A stretch of 54,776 bases of DNA from NCBI GenBank assembly GCA_947371015.1, contig CANBNK010000021.1:1-54776 (forward strand), in the 5' to 3' direction. The stretch is from Acetobacteraceae bacterium (lineage in GTDB: Bacteria; Pseudomonadota; Alphaproteobacteria; Acetobacterales; Acetobacteraceae). Each line of letters starts with the position of its first letter. The first letter of the stretch is position 1. The notes beneath the pieces are model-generated. The model was not told the origin of the DNA. It searched no databases and saw only the letters and a program-made list of their open reading frames with translations. A program made the translations under genes and the position numbers. This document shows, one piece after another, positions 1 through 10,417 of the stretch.

Positions 1-607
1 CCAGGGCTTCGGCCGGGCGGTCCAGCGCTTCCAGCGCCTCGGCGCGGGCCAGCAGCAGCAGCGGGCTGCCGGGCTGCTGGGCCAGGGCGCGATCCAGCGG
101 CTCCAGCGCGGCGGCGGGGTCGCCGGCGGCGGCCAGGGCCAGGCCGAGCTGCGCCTGGGCGCCGGGGTCGGCGGGCGTCAGGGCCAGCAGGCGGCGGGCG
201 ACGGCCACGGCGGCTTCGGCGCGGCCGAGTTGCAGCAGCGTGCCGGCTTGGTTGTGCAGCGCGTCGGCGAAATCCGGCTGGGCGGCGGCGGCGGCGGCGA
301 AGCGGGCCTCGGCTGCCGCCAGCCGGCCGAGCGCGCGCAGCGCGGCGCCGGCATTGTTCAGCGCCCGGGCGTGCTGCGGCTGGGCGGCCAGCGCCAGGTC
401 CAGCGCGGCCAGGGCCTGGGTCGGCTCGCCCAGTTGCAGCCAGGTGACGCCGAGCAGGTGGTTGGCCTCGGCATGGCCGGGCGCCAGGGCCAGCGCCTGC
501 TGGTACAGGTGCTGGGCACGGGCGACCTGGCCGGCGCGGTGCAGCGGCAGGGCCTCGGCGAGCAGGGCTTCCGCCCCGGGGATGGTATCGGGCATGGGCG
601 GGTGCAT
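1..607 (-). CDS. TPR-repeat protein, C-terminal part beyond left edge
   Basis: The reverse strand is open from an ATG at 607 to the window edge, giving about 202 residues of a longer protein. The translation is an Ala/Leu-rich series of about 34-residue units with tetratricopeptide spacing, for example AGQVARAQHLYQQALALAPG followed by HAEANHLLGVTWLQLG and PTQALAALDLALAAQP. TPR arrays form helical superhelices that bind proteins or peptides; in alphaproteobacteria they often precede glycosyltransferase or sulfotransferase domains, but nothing beyond the TPR part is visible here. An in-frame ATG at 595 is an alternative start. The gene is divergent from the DUF3293 gene, with only 29 bases between starts. 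No signal peptide is seen. The repeat call is firm; the function is unknown. Confidence 0.8.
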   Translation of the reverse strand, partial: MHPPMPDTIPGAEALLAEALPLHRAGQVARAQHLYQQALALAPGHAEANHLLGVTWLQLGEPTQALAALDLALAAQPQHARALNNAGAALRALGRLAAAEARFAAAAAAQPDFADALHNQAGTLLQLGRAEAAVAVARRLLALTPADPGAQAQLGLALAAAGDPAAALEPLDRALAQQPGSPLLLLARAEALEALDRPAEAL

Positions 608-636
608 GCGACCAATGCGGGGGTTAGGCAAGCCGG

Positions 637-1032
637 ATGAACCAGCTGGAGCGGGCGTATCGGGGCAGCGGCTACGAAGCCGCCGGGGCGGTGGCACGGG
701 TTGGCCGGCGCAGCCCAGCGGTGGATGCGCTGCTGGCGCGGCTGGGCGCGCGGCATGGCGGGTTCCTCGGCGCCTGGAACCCGTTCAGCCGGCGGATGCC
801 GCCCGGCTGGAACCGGCGCCTGCAGGCGCTGCTGCGCCAGGCCGCGCGCCGGCTGCCGGCGGCCGAGGGTTGGGGCGGCACGGCGCGGTGGCGGGAAGCG
901 CATTGCCTGTTCGGCGGCGACCCGCGGCGGCTGGCCGTGCTGGCGCGGCGGTTCCGCCAGGCCGCTTTCGTGGTGGTGCGGCGCGGGCAGCCGGCGCGGC
1001 TGGTTTGGGTGTTTCCGCGGCTGCGGGGGTAG
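637..1032 (+). CDS. DUF3293 domain-containing protein
   Basis: This is a 131-residue soluble protein with no signal or membrane segment. It carries the family pattern of DUF3293: an early FLGAWNPFS segment (around residues 43-51), a conserved Asn about nine residues later, a Gly/Trp region, then WREAHCLF (around 86-93) and a final FRQAAFVVV strand. The biochemical function of the family is not known. Its length matches the family. It is the first gene of its strand, divergent from the TPR gene, and is followed by a stem-loop at 1048-1069. The start is the first ATG; the ribosome-binding site is weak. Confidence 0.75.
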   Translation: MNQLERAYRGSGYEAAGAVARVGRRSPAVDALLARLGARHGGFLGAWNPFSRRMPPGWNRRLQALLRQAARRLPAAEGWGGTARWREAHCLFGGDPRRLAVLARRFRQAAFVVVRRGQPARLVWVFPRLRG

Positions 1033-1047
1033 TGTCCTGCCCGCGAA

Positions 1048-1069
1048 GTTCGTGGGTTTGTCCACGAAC
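1048..1069 (+). terminator. stem-loop after the DUF3293 gene
   Basis: An 8-bp perfect inverted repeat (GTTCGTGG / CCACGAAC) with a 6-base loop lies 15 bases after the stop codon. No T-run follows, so it is a weak candidate for termination or mRNA 3'-end stabilisation. Confidence 0.35.
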
Positions 1070-1185
1070 GCAGCGGATAAGCAGGCCACTGAAAACAAAG
1101 GCTAGTGGCCGGCTAACGAAGGCCGCAGGACTTCGGAATCAGGACAGTAGCGGGTTTCCCGCCCCGTCCGGAGGTATCATACCAA

Positions 1186-1210
1186 CGGCACGAGGCTTTG
1201 ACTCGTGCCG
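1186..1210. repeat. 9-bp inverted repeat in intergenic region
   Basis: CGGCACGAG and CTCGTGCCG form a perfect stem around a 7-base loop. It sits in the 295-base gap 1033-1327, which has no supported gene and holds several further inverted repeats: 1048-1069, the 11-base palindrome GGTATCATACC at 1173-1183, and the long one at 1292-1332. Confidence 0.5.
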
Positions 1211-1291
1211 AGGCGCTGAATGGCGCCCGCCGGCAGTCCGGCGAAGCCAAGCGCGCGTAGGCGCGCGCCCGGCGACTGAGGGTAAGAAAAA

Positions 1292-1327
1292 GCTGATACC
1301 AGCGGTCAAGGTACTTGAACGCTGGTA

Positions 1328-1332
<5 letters not shown>
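1292..1332. repeat. 41-base near-perfect palindrome overlapping the histidine kinase stop
   Basis: The arms GCTGATACCAGCG and CGCTGGTATCAGC are perfectly complementary over 13 bases. After a single G/A mismatch the inner arms TCAAG / CTTGA pair over five more, leaving a 3-base loop (GTA). The stop codon of the kinase gene (1328-1330, reverse strand) lies inside the right arm. It may be a transcription terminator, an mRNA end-protecting structure or a member of a dispersed palindromic family. The core GGTATCA also occurs at 1173-1179. Confidence 0.7.
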
Positions 1333-3523
<2,191 letters not shown>

Positions 3524-3590
3524 ATATACCAAGGGTAGCCGCGGGCGCCAGGAAGCCCGGGGGCAGCCCCTTGGGGCGGTGTCCCGCCGG

Positions 3591-4883
3591 TCAGGCCAGC
3601 AAGGGCGCCCGGGCGGCGACGAACTCCTCCACCGCCGCGACATAGCGGGCGCAGTCGGTATCCGCCACCGGCAGGCTGAGCGCGGACATGCCGCGGCGGG
3701 CCAGGTAGAGGCCGGCGGCGAGCATATCCAGGAAGAACAGTTCCCGCAGGGCTTCCTCCGCCGGGGTGGAGGTATAGGCCGTGGTGATCGGGCCGCGGCG
3801 GAAATGCGCGCAGGCCATGCTGCCGGCGCCGGTGAATTGCAGCACGGTGCCGGCGGCGGCGCGGTTCAGGCCGGACCGCAGCGCCTCGCCTCGGGCGAAC
3901 AGGGCTTCGGCGGCGGGGGCGGTGAAGATGTCGCCCATCGCCACCCGGCCGGCGGCCATGGAGAGCACGTTGTTGTTGAAGGTGCCGGCATGGCCGAGGC
4001 TGCCGGGGCGGTGGCCATCGAACACGCCCATGATCTCGGCCCGGCCGCCGAAGGCGCCGAAGGACATGCCGCCGGCGACGTATTTCCCGAGGGTGGTCAG
4101 GTCCGGGATGACGCCGGTGCGGGATTGCAAACCCCCAAAGCTGTGGCGGCTGGTCATCACCTCGTCGAAGATCAGCACCGCGCCGGTCTCGGTGCAGGCG
4201 GCACGGAGAGCGGACAGGAAGGTGCGGCTGGCGGGGATGCAGCCGCCGCTGCCGAGCATCGGTTCCACCAGCACGGCGGCCAGCTTGTCGCCGGCTTCGC
4301 GGATGCTGGCGGCGGCGCCCTCGGCGTCGTTGTAGGTGGCGAAGCGCAGCGGGATGGGCACGTTGACCGGGTTGTGCTCACTCACGAAGGTCAGCACGCC
4401 GCCGTGGTAGCCGCCGCGGAACACCAGGGTCTCGGTGCGGCCGGTGGCGGCGCGGGCGGCCGAGAGCGCCATCAGGTTGGCCTCGGTGCCGCTGTTGGTG
4501 AAGCGGATCTGCTGGATGCTGGGGAAGCGGCCGCAGAGCAGGCCGGCCAGCTTGCCCTCGTTTTCGCCGACGGCAGCCAGGTTCACCCCATTGGCCATGG
4601 CGGCGGCGACGGCGGAGAGGATGCGCTGTTCCGAATGGCCGAACAGCCCGGCGGTGTATTCGCCGCATAGGTCCAGGTAGGCGTGGCCGTCCGCGTCTTC
4701 CAGCGTGCAGCCCTCGCCTTTTGCCATGGCGGTGGGGAAGGGCGTGTAGAACAACACGCTGCGGGTATTGCCGCCGGGCATGACCTCCCGTGCCTTCGCG
4801 TGGATGGCGGCGCTGCGGGGGCGGGCGGCGACGTAGCGTTCGCGCGCTTCGGCCAGCGCGGTGGGCAAGGTGCTGTTCTGCAT
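3591..4883 (-). CDS. class III PLP-dependent aminotransferase, GSA-aminotransferase-like
   Basis: This 430-residue protein belongs to the fold-type I class III aminotransferases, closest in style to glutamate-1-semialdehyde 2,1-aminomutase. Features seen are VMPGGNTRSV near the N-terminus, NSGTEANLMALSAARAATG for phosphate binding, the IFDEVMTSR aspartate that contacts the PLP ring nitrogen, and TTLGKYVAGG carrying the Schiff-base lysine. It is probably not the haem-pathway HemL: it sits divergent from an oxidoreductase operon of amino-acid or opine type, and such GSA-like enzymes are common in catabolic clusters. An alternative ATG at 4922 would overlap the divergent gene start. The true substrate is unknown. 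Confidence 0.85.
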   Translation of the reverse strand: MQNSTLPTALAEARERYVAARPRSAAIHAKAREVMPGGNTRSVLFYTPFPTAMAKGEGCTLEDADGHAYLDLCGEYTAGLFGHSEQRILSAVAAAMANGVNLAAVGENEGKLAGLLCGRFPSIQQIRFTNSGTEANLMALSAARAATGRTETLVFRGGYHGGVLTFVSEHNPVNVPIPLRFATYNDAEGAAASIREAGDKLAAVLVEPMLGSGGCIPASRTFLSALRAACTETGAVLIFDEVMTSRHSFGGLQSRTGVIPDLTTLGKYVAGGMSFGAFGGRAEIMGVFDGHRPGSLGHAGTFNNNVLSMAAGRVAMGDIFTAPAAEALFARGEALRSGLNRAAAGTVLQFTGAGSMACAHFRRGPITTAYTSTPAEEALRELFFLDMLAAGLYLARRGMSALSLPVADTDCARYVAAVEEFVAARAPLLA

Positions 4884-4929
4884 GGGTGCAGGCTTGCGCC
4901 GGGGGGCGTTGGCGTCAACCATGGTCGGC

Positions 4930-5373
4930 ATGATGACGCAGGAAGATGCGATGCTGTTGGCCCTGGTGCCCGCGGCGGCGGGGTTGGCGGCGCTGCTGGC
5001 GCAGCCGTTCCGGGGCTTGGGCTGGCCAGGCTGGCGGGTGGTGCTGACGCTGTTGGCGCCGGTTGCCGTGCTGGCGCAGCTGGGCGTGGCGCGGGCGCTG
5101 GTGCCTTCGGCACTGGGCTCGCCGCTGGTGGCGGGGCTGCTGCTGGCGGTGCTGGCGCTGCTGATGCTGCCGGTCGCGGTGCTGGCGGCGATGCTGCTGG
5201 CGCGGCCGGAGCCCGCGGCGCTGGCGCAGGCGCTGGCCGGGGTGGGCGTTTCGCCCGTGGCGTTGCATTGGCGGCTGCGGGTGCCGGCGCTGCTGCCGGG
5301 GCTGGCCCTGGGCTGGGCGGCGGGGTGCCTCGGCGGGGTGGCGGCGCTGGCGCCGGTGCTGGTGCGGGCATGA
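4930..5373 (+). CDS. short ABC-transporter permease-like membrane protein
   Basis: This is an approximately 147-residue, very hydrophobic Leu/Ala/Val protein with about four predicted membrane segments. The C-terminal part (ALAGVGVSPVALHWRLRVP followed by ALLPGLALGWA) resembles the EAA loop that couples an ABC permease to its ATPase. It is shorter than a normal permease (about 200-300 residues), and no ATPase or binding protein lies beside it, so it may be a degenerate permease or a small dedicated membrane partner. It overlaps the next gene by ATGA, so it is translated with the oxidoreductase operon. The start is uncertain (ATGs at 4921, 4930 and 4933). Confidence 0.5.
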   Translation: MMTQEDAMLLALVPAAAGLAALLAQPFRGLGWPGWRVVLTLLAPVAVLAQLGVARALVPSALGSPLVAGLLLAVLALLMLPVAVLAAMLLARPEPAALAQALAGVGVSPVALHWRLRVPALLPGLALGWAAGCLGGVAALAPVLVRA

Positions 5374-6497
5374 GCGCGCCGGAGCCGTTCCAGGCGATTG
5401 TGGTCGGCGGTGGGCTGGTCGGCAGTGCCATCGCCTGGGGGCTGGCGCGGGAAGGGCTGCGCTGCGTGCTGCTGGACGAGGGCGATATCGCCTTCCGCGC
5501 CAGCCGGGGCAATTTCGGCCTGGTCTGGGCGCAGTCGAAGGGTCAGGGCGCGCCGCACTACCAGCGCTGGACGCGCTATTCCGCCAATGCCTGGCCCGAG
5601 CTGGCGCAGGAACTGGCGGCGGCCGTGGGCGCCGATGTCGGGCTGCATCAGCCGGGCGGGGTGCATCTGTGCCTTTCCGACAAGGAGATGGCGGACCGCA
5701 GCGACCGCATGGCGCAGATGGCGCGGGAGGCCGGCAACAGCCTGCCTTTCCATTACCGGATGATCGAGGCTGCCGAACTCCGAGAGATGCTGCCGGCGCT
5801 GGGGCCGAGCGTGGTCGGCGCCAGCTTCACGCCTTACGATGGTCACGTGGACCCGCTGCGGCTGCTGCATGCGCTGCATCGGGCTTTTACCAGTGCTGGC
5901 GGTGTGTATGTGCCGAACGCCAAGGTGGAGCGCAGCAACGCCGCGCCGCACGACTTCCGCGTGTTTGCCGCCGGCCGCGTGTTCGAGGCACCGCGCGTGG
6001 TACTGGCCGCTGGCCTTGGCAATGCCGCTCTGGCGCCGGAATTCGGGCTCTCCGCGCCGGTCAGGCCGCAGCAGGGCCAGGTACTGGTGACGGAGCGCGT
6101 GGCACCGATATTCACCATGCCCACCACGTCAGTGCGGCAGACCATGCAGGGCAGCCTGCTGCTGGGCGACAGCGTGGCCGAGGTTGGCTACGACATCTCG
6201 CAGAAGCCGGCCGTGATGGCGGAAATTGCGAAGCGCGCGGTGCTGAGCTTCCCGTTCATCGCGCGGCTGAACATCGTCCGGGCCTGGTCGGCGCTGCGGA
6301 TCATGCCGAAGGACGGCGTGGCCATTTATGACCAGAGCGAGCGCTTCCCCGGCGCCTATACCGCCAACTGCCATTCCGGCGTGACGCTGGCCGGCGCGCA
6401 TGCCCGGCTGCTGGCGCCGATGATTGCGGCGGGGCAGTTGGACGGCATGATGGACTCCTTCTCGGCGAGGCGATTCGATGTACGCGACGCGGCCTGA
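5370..6497 (+). CDS. DadA/HcnC-type FAD-dependent oxidoreductase
   Basis: This 375-residue protein is an FAD-dependent amine/amino-acid oxidoreductase of the DAO family. The dinucleotide-binding motif VVGGGLVGSAIAWGLAREG (residues about 10-28) starts the protein, followed by the acidic end of the second strand (LLDEGDI) and RASRGNFGLVWAQ. A C-terminal AYTANCHSGVTLAG fits the FAD-closing region. The next two genes encode a [2Fe-2S] protein and an FAD/NAD protein, the arrangement of HcnABC, opine oxidase (OoxAB/NoxAB) and D-hydroxyproline dehydrogenase complexes. It most likely oxidises a D-amino acid, N-substituted amino acid or opine. Its stop overlaps the next start by 20 bases. Confidence 0.87.
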   Translation: MSAPEPFQAIVVGGGLVGSAIAWGLAREGLRCVLLDEGDIAFRASRGNFGLVWAQSKGQGAPHYQRWTRYSANAWPELAQELAAAVGADVGLHQPGGVHLCLSDKEMADRSDRMAQMAREAGNSLPFHYRMIEAAELREMLPALGPSVVGASFTPYDGHVDPLRLLHALHRAFTSAGGVYVPNAKVERSNAAPHDFRVFAAGRVFEAPRVVLAAGLGNAALAPEFGLSAPVRPQQGQVLVTERVAPIFTMPTTSVRQTMQGSLLLGDSVAEVGYDISQKPAVMAEIAKRAVLSFPFIARLNIVRAWSALRIMPKDGVAIYDQSERFPGAYTANCHSGVTLAGAHARLLAPMIAAGQLDGMMDSFSARRFDVRDAA

Positions 6498-6789
6498 GGC
6501 GCGGCCGGCCACCGTGGAGGTGTTCGTGGATGGCGTGGCGGTGCGGGTGCCCGCAGGTGCCAGCGCGGCGGCGGCGGTGCTGCTGGCCGGCAGCGCGGCC
6601 ATTCGGGAAACCGCGGTGACCGGGGCGCCGCGGCTGCCGTACTGCATGATGGGCGTGTGCTTCGACTGCCTGGCGGAGGTGGACGGCGCGGCCAATGTGC
6701 AGGCCTGCATGGTGCCGGTGGTGGCGGGCATGCGGATTTCGCGCCAGGCCGGCGCCCGGGATGCGTTGATGCCGGAGGCGGGGCGATGA
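6478..6789 (+). CDS. (2Fe-2S)-binding protein, HcnA/opine oxidase gamma-like
   Basis: This is a 103-residue electron-transfer subunit with a ferredoxin-like fold. The cysteines lie in PYCMMGVCFDCLAEVDG and QACMVPV, the C-x4-C-x2-C ... C pattern for a plant-type [2Fe-2S] cluster. Small subunits of this type bridge the two FAD subunits of hydrogen-cyanide synthase, opine oxidase and hydroxyproline dehydrogenase complexes. It overlaps both neighbours, which fits a stoichiometric complex. Confidence 0.85.
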   Translation: MYATRPEARPATVEVFVDGVAVRVPAGASAAAAVLLAGSAAIRETAVTGAPRLPYCMMGVCFDCLAEVDGAANVQACMVPVVAGMRISRQAGARDALMPEAGR

Positions 6790-8123
6790 GCTTTGATCTC
6801 GCGGTGATCGGCGCCGGCCCGGCGGGCATGGCCGCGGCGGTGGAAGCGCGGGCGCTGGGGCTTGCGGTGCTGGTGGTGGATGAGCAGCCGGCGCCGGGCG
6901 GCCAGGTGTTTCGCAGTGTGGAAGCCGCGCATGGCGACGCCGTGCTGGGCGCCGAGTACAGCGCCGGCCTCGGGCTGGTGGAGAGTTTTCGTCGGTCCGG
7001 CGCGACGTATCGGCCCGGGACCACGCTGTGGCACCTGGACCCCGATAGCGGCGAGATGTCGCTGACCCCCGGCGGGCCGGCGGTGGCGCGGCGCGTGCTG
7101 CTGGCGACCGGCGCGCAGGAGCGGCCGGTGCCGATCCTCGGCTGGACGCTGCCGGGCGTGATGGGCATGGGCGCGGCGCAGATCATGCTGAAGACCGCCG
7201 GCGCGGTGCCGTCCGGCCAGGTGGTGCTGGCCGGGCAGGGGCCGCTGCTGTGGCTGCTGGCGGCGCAGCTGAAGCGCGCCGGGGCGGCGCCGGCCTTGAT
7301 ACTGGAAACCACGCCGAAGGGACGGCTGGCGGCGGCGTTCCGGGCGGGCGGCTGGTTTTCCGGGCGCGGGTTGCTGCTGAAGGGGCTGGGGCTGCTGCGG
7401 GAAACCCGCGGCCTGCCGGTGGTGCGGGCGGTGACCGGGCTGCGCGCCGAGGGCGAGGGCCGGGTGCAGCGCGTGGTCTGGGATGGCGGCAGCGCCGACT
7501 GCGACACGCTGCTGCTGCATGAGGGCGTGGTCCCGGCCACGCATATCCCGCTGGCCCTGGGGCTGGAGCATGCCTGGGATGTCCGGCAGCAATGTTGGCG
7601 CCCGGTGGTGGACGTCCACGGCGCGTCCTCGCATGACCGCGTGGCGGTAGCTGGCGATGGCGCGGGGATCGGCGGCTGGCAGGCGGCCGTCGCGTCCGGG
7701 CAACTGGCGGCGCTGGACGCCGCGCATCGGCTGGGGCGGCTGACGGCGGAAGGCCTGGCGCAGCGGGCCGCGCCGGTGCGGCGGATGCAGGCCGAGGCGC
7801 TGGCGCTGCGGCCTTTCCTGGATGCGCTGTACGCGCCCTCCGCCGCCGTGTTGGCGCCGCCGGACGACCAGGTGCTGGTCTGCCGGTGCGAGGAAGTCAC
7901 GGCCGGCCAGGTGCGGGCGGCGGCGCGACTCGGGGCGCAGGGGCCGAACCAGGCGAAGACCTTCCTGCGCAGCGGCATGGGCGCCTGCCAGGGGCGGATG
8001 TGCGGCGCTACGGTGGCACGGATCATCGCCGAAAGTCGCGGCGTTACGCCCGAAACGGTTGCACCGCTGCGGCCTCGCGCGCCATACAAGCCGCTGACAG
8101 TGGCCCAGCTCGCGGGGCTGTGA
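6786..8123 (+). CDS. FAD/NAD(P)-binding oxidoreductase with C-terminal BFD-like [2Fe-2S] domain
   Basis: This 445-residue protein has an N-terminal dinucleotide motif, AVIGAGPAGMAAAVEARALG, a second nucleotide-binding region around VVLAGQGPLLWLLAAQL, and a C-terminal iron-sulfur domain with CRCEEVTAGQV and GMGACQGRMCG, giving the CxC...CxxxxC pattern of BFD-like domains. It corresponds to HcnB or the opine oxidase alpha subunit. With the two preceding genes it would form a membrane-associated or soluble oxidase passing electrons to the respiratory chain. The start ATG overlaps the previous stop by four bases. Confidence 0.87.
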   Translation: MSFDLAVIGAGPAGMAAAVEARALGLAVLVVDEQPAPGGQVFRSVEAAHGDAVLGAEYSAGLGLVESFRRSGATYRPGTTLWHLDPDSGEMSLTPGGPAVARRVLLATGAQERPVPILGWTLPGVMGMGAAQIMLKTAGAVPSGQVVLAGQGPLLWLLAAQLKRAGAAPALILETTPKGRLAAAFRAGGWFSGRGLLLKGLGLLRETRGLPVVRAVTGLRAEGEGRVQRVVWDGGSADCDTLLLHEGVVPATHIPLALGLEHAWDVRQQCWRPVVDVHGASSHDRVAVAGDGAGIGGWQAAVASGQLAALDAAHRLGRLTAEGLAQRAAPVRRMQAEALALRPFLDALYAPSAAVLAPPDDQVLVCRCEEVTAGQVRAAARLGAQGPNQAKTFLRSGMGACQGRMCGATVARIIAESRGVTPETVAPLRPRAPYKPLTVAQLAGL

Positions 8124-8180
8124 GGCAACCGTTTTGCCGCTGCCACAGCGCGGTTCTTGGCGTTGGCGCTGGGGGGTTGT

Positions 8181-9686
8181 ATGCCGTTGTCTGTGCTCAG
8201 AAGAACCCTGCTCCTCCCCGCTTTCATGGCCCTGGCCGGTCTGCCCTTTGGTTTGGCGCAGGCCCAGCCGGATGCCCGCTCGGCCGGCCTGGCCCGGCTG
8301 GCCGCCCGGCTGCGCGCGCTGGACACGGACGGGCTGAACCCCGCGGACTACGCCATACCGCCGGATGACATGGCCGGGACCGACCTGGCCGGATACGTCG
8401 AGCAGATCGGCCGCAGTGCCGCCCGCGCGCTGGTCGACCTGCTGCATGGCCGGGTGCGGAGCCTGCCGGGGCGGGTAGACATTCTGCGCGACACGGCGGC
8501 GTTGCCGCTGGAGCCCTGGCTGGCCGAGCTGGCCGGCAGTGCCGACCCCGCCGGCGTGCTGGACCGCGCCGCCCTGCTGCCGCCGGACGCCGCGGCGCTG
8601 AAGGCCGGCCTGGCCGAGGCGCGGATGCGCGCCGCGCTGACCTTCGCGCCCATCCCCGGTGGCGCGGCGCTGAGCGACACCATCGAGCCCGGCGCCTGGG
8701 ACAGCGTGAAGATCCCGCTGCTGCGCGCCCGCATGGCGCTGACCGACCCCGGCGTGCGACGGGACGCCGGCAATGGCTACGACCCGACATTGGTGGAGGC
8801 GGTGAAGCGCTTCCAGGCCGCCGAGGGGCTGGAGGCGGATGGCCGCATCGGGCGCATCACGCTGGCGGCGCTGAACCGGCCGCTCTCCGCCCAGGTGGCG
8901 CAGTTCCGTGCGGCGCTGGACATGCGCCGCGCCGCCGCCGTGCCCGGGCCGGAACGCCGGGTGGAGGTGAATATCGCGCATCAGCGGCTGGCGGTGATCG
9001 AGGCCGGCCGTGCGCTGCTGGAGATGAACGTCATCGTCGGCAAGCCGGCGCGGCCGACGCCGATGCTGCGGGTGCGGCTGACCGCGATCCAGTTCAATCC
9101 GCGCTGGGGCGTGCCGCTGCGCAACATGAAGGAAGACCTGCTGCCGCGCTTCCGGCGCGACGCCAGGGCGATGATGGAGAAGGGCTTCCGGGTTTATTCC
9201 GTGGTCAACGGGCAGCCGGTGGAAGTTGACGCGACCACGATCGATTGGAACCGGATCAACCCCGACCGCTTTCCGTATTTCATCCGCCAGGATGCCGGCG
9301 ACGGCAATGCGCTGGGGCGGATCAAGTTCGTCATTCCCAACAGCGACGACATCTTCATGCACGACACGCCGGACCGGCACCTGTTCCGCCGGCCGGACCG
9401 GGCGTTTTCCTCGGGCTGCATCCGGCTGGAGAAGCCGATGGAACTGCTGGAGATCGCCATGATGGGGATGCCCGGCTTCGACCGGCCGCGAATCGACAAG
9501 CTGCTGGCGGACCGGGTGACGGCGGGGACCGCCGTGCGCCAGGTGATGCCGGTGCGGCTGCACTACACCACCGCGGTGGTTGAGGGCGGCAAGGTGGCAC
9601 TTCGCCCGGACATCTACGGACTTGACGAGGCCTATGCGCGTGCGATGGATGCGCCCGCACGGATGGCATCTGTTGGAGTTCGTTGA
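8181..9686 (+). CDS. L,D-transpeptidase, YcbB/LdtD type
   Basis: This 501-residue periplasmic enzyme would form 3-3 peptidoglycan crosslinks or otherwise remodel the wall. A signal peptide (about 1-28, ending LAQAQ) is followed by an N-terminal helical region, a peptidoglycan-binding segment around residues 170-230 (TLVEAVKRFQAAEGLEADG) and the YkuD catalytic domain, with His394 in MHDTP and Cys413 in SSGCIRL. The Ser-Ser-Gly-Cys form rather than Ser-His-Gly-Cys is usual for YcbB-like members. I preferred the ATG at 8181, preceded by a G-run, over the upstream TTG at 8157. The stop overlaps the next gene (TGATG), so it is coupled to a peptidase. Confidence 0.9.
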   Translation: MPLSVLRRTLLLPAFMALAGLPFGLAQAQPDARSAGLARLAARLRALDTDGLNPADYAIPPDDMAGTDLAGYVEQIGRSAARALVDLLHGRVRSLPGRVDILRDTAALPLEPWLAELAGSADPAGVLDRAALLPPDAAALKAGLAEARMRAALTFAPIPGGAALSDTIEPGAWDSVKIPLLRARMALTDPGVRRDAGNGYDPTLVEAVKRFQAAEGLEADGRIGRITLAALNRPLSAQVAQFRAALDMRRAAAVPGPERRVEVNIAHQRLAVIEAGRALLEMNVIVGKPARPTPMLRVRLTAIQFNPRWGVPLRNMKEDLLPRFRRDARAMMEKGFRVYSVVNGQPVEVDATTIDWNRINPDRFPYFIRQDAGDGNALGRIKFVIPNSDDIFMHDTPDRHLFRRPDRAFSSGCIRLEKPMELLEIAMMGMPGFDRPRIDKLLADRVTAGTAVRQVMPVRLHYTTAVVEGGKVALRPDIYGLDEAYARAMDAPARMASVGVR

Positions 9687-10303
9687 TGGTACGTTGGCGT
9701 CGTGAGCCCTGCCCCTGCTGCACCGCGCAGCCCGACTGGGTATGCGAGGCACCAGCGGAGCCTGGCCCAAGCCGACGCGGCTTGTTGAGCGCAGCCCTGG
9801 GTCTGGCGACCGCCGGGCTGGCGACTGCGGGCCTGGTCCGGCCGGCCTTCGCCGCGCCGGGGGACCGCAGCATCGGCATCACGCGGATCGGCACCGGGGA
9901 TAGCTTCAACGGGGTGTATTGGCGCGATGGCCGTTACGACACCGAGGCGCTGCGCCAGTTGAACTGGGTGCTGCGCGACCCGCATCTGGACGAAGCCACG
10001 CCGATGGACCCGCGGCTGTTCGACGTGCTGAACGCGGTCGCCGGGCGGATGGACACGAGCCCGTTCTATGAGGTCGTCAGCGGTTATCGTGCGCCGGAGA
10101 CCAACGCCGCGAATGCGCGCCGGTCCCGCCGGGTTTCCCGCCAGAGCCTGCATATGAGCGGGATGGCGGCCGATGTGCGGCTGCCGGGGCGCTCCTCCAT
10201 GGGCATGGCGCGGCTGGCGGCGGAGATGCAGATGGGCGGCGTCGGGCTGTATCGGCGCGACGGGTTCGTGCATTTGGATTGCGGGCCGTCGCGGCGCTGG
10301 TAG
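9686..10303 (+). CDS. DUF882/YcbK-type (MepK-like) M15 peptidase with Tat signal
   Basis: This is a 205-residue exported metallopeptidase-like protein. The N-terminus has an unusual Cys-rich head (CPCC, then one further Cys) before a twin-arginine signal, Arg30-Arg31 in SRRGLLSAALGLATAGLA. The mature part has the M15/DUF882 pattern: VVSGYRAPETN, then SLHMSGMAADVRLPG with zinc-binding His and Asp, and FVHLDCGP with a further His. In E. coli the related MepK cleaves peptidoglycan crosslinks including 3-3 links. Coupling to an L,D-transpeptidase makes a making-and-cutting pair. Its last codons (…RRW-stop) are duplicated downstream as a 20-bp repeat. Confidence 0.88.
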   Translation: MVRWRREPCPCCTAQPDWVCEAPAEPGPSRRGLLSAALGLATAGLATAGLVRPAFAAPGDRSIGITRIGTGDSFNGVYWRDGRYDTEALRQLNWVLRDPHLDEATPMDPRLFDVLNAVAGRMDTSPFYEVVSGYRAPETNAANARRSRRVSRQSLHMSGMAADVRLPGRSSMGMARLAAEMQMGGVGLYRRDGFVHLDCGPSRRW

Positions 10304-10336
10304 CCGCGCGGTTGTGGTCGCGGCGCTGGTAGCCGC
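10288..10336. repeat. 20-bp direct repeat at the 3' end of the MepK-like gene
   Basis: The 20-base sequence at 10288-10307, covering the last codons and stop of the peptidase gene, is repeated exactly at 10317-10336, a 29-base period. It looks like a small tandem duplication. Confidence 0.75.
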
Positions 10337-10417
10337 TTGGTACGCCGCCGGCGCTAGGTCGGCTCGATGGAACCTGCGCCGCTGGTGGCCCGGGCTGCGC
10401 CCGGGCCGTTTCACGCT

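Noticed and set aside
5370-8123. True hydrogen-cyanide synthase (hcnABC)
   Set aside because: Subunit order and neighbours (aminotransferase, permease-like gene) differ, and this family also includes opine and hydroxyproline oxidases; cyanide production cannot be claimed.
6129-9770. 1,213-codon reverse frame across the oxidoreductase and transpeptidase genes
   Set aside because: It overlaps three well-supported forward genes and translates to Arg/Gln/His/Pro-rich sequence typical of antisense frames.
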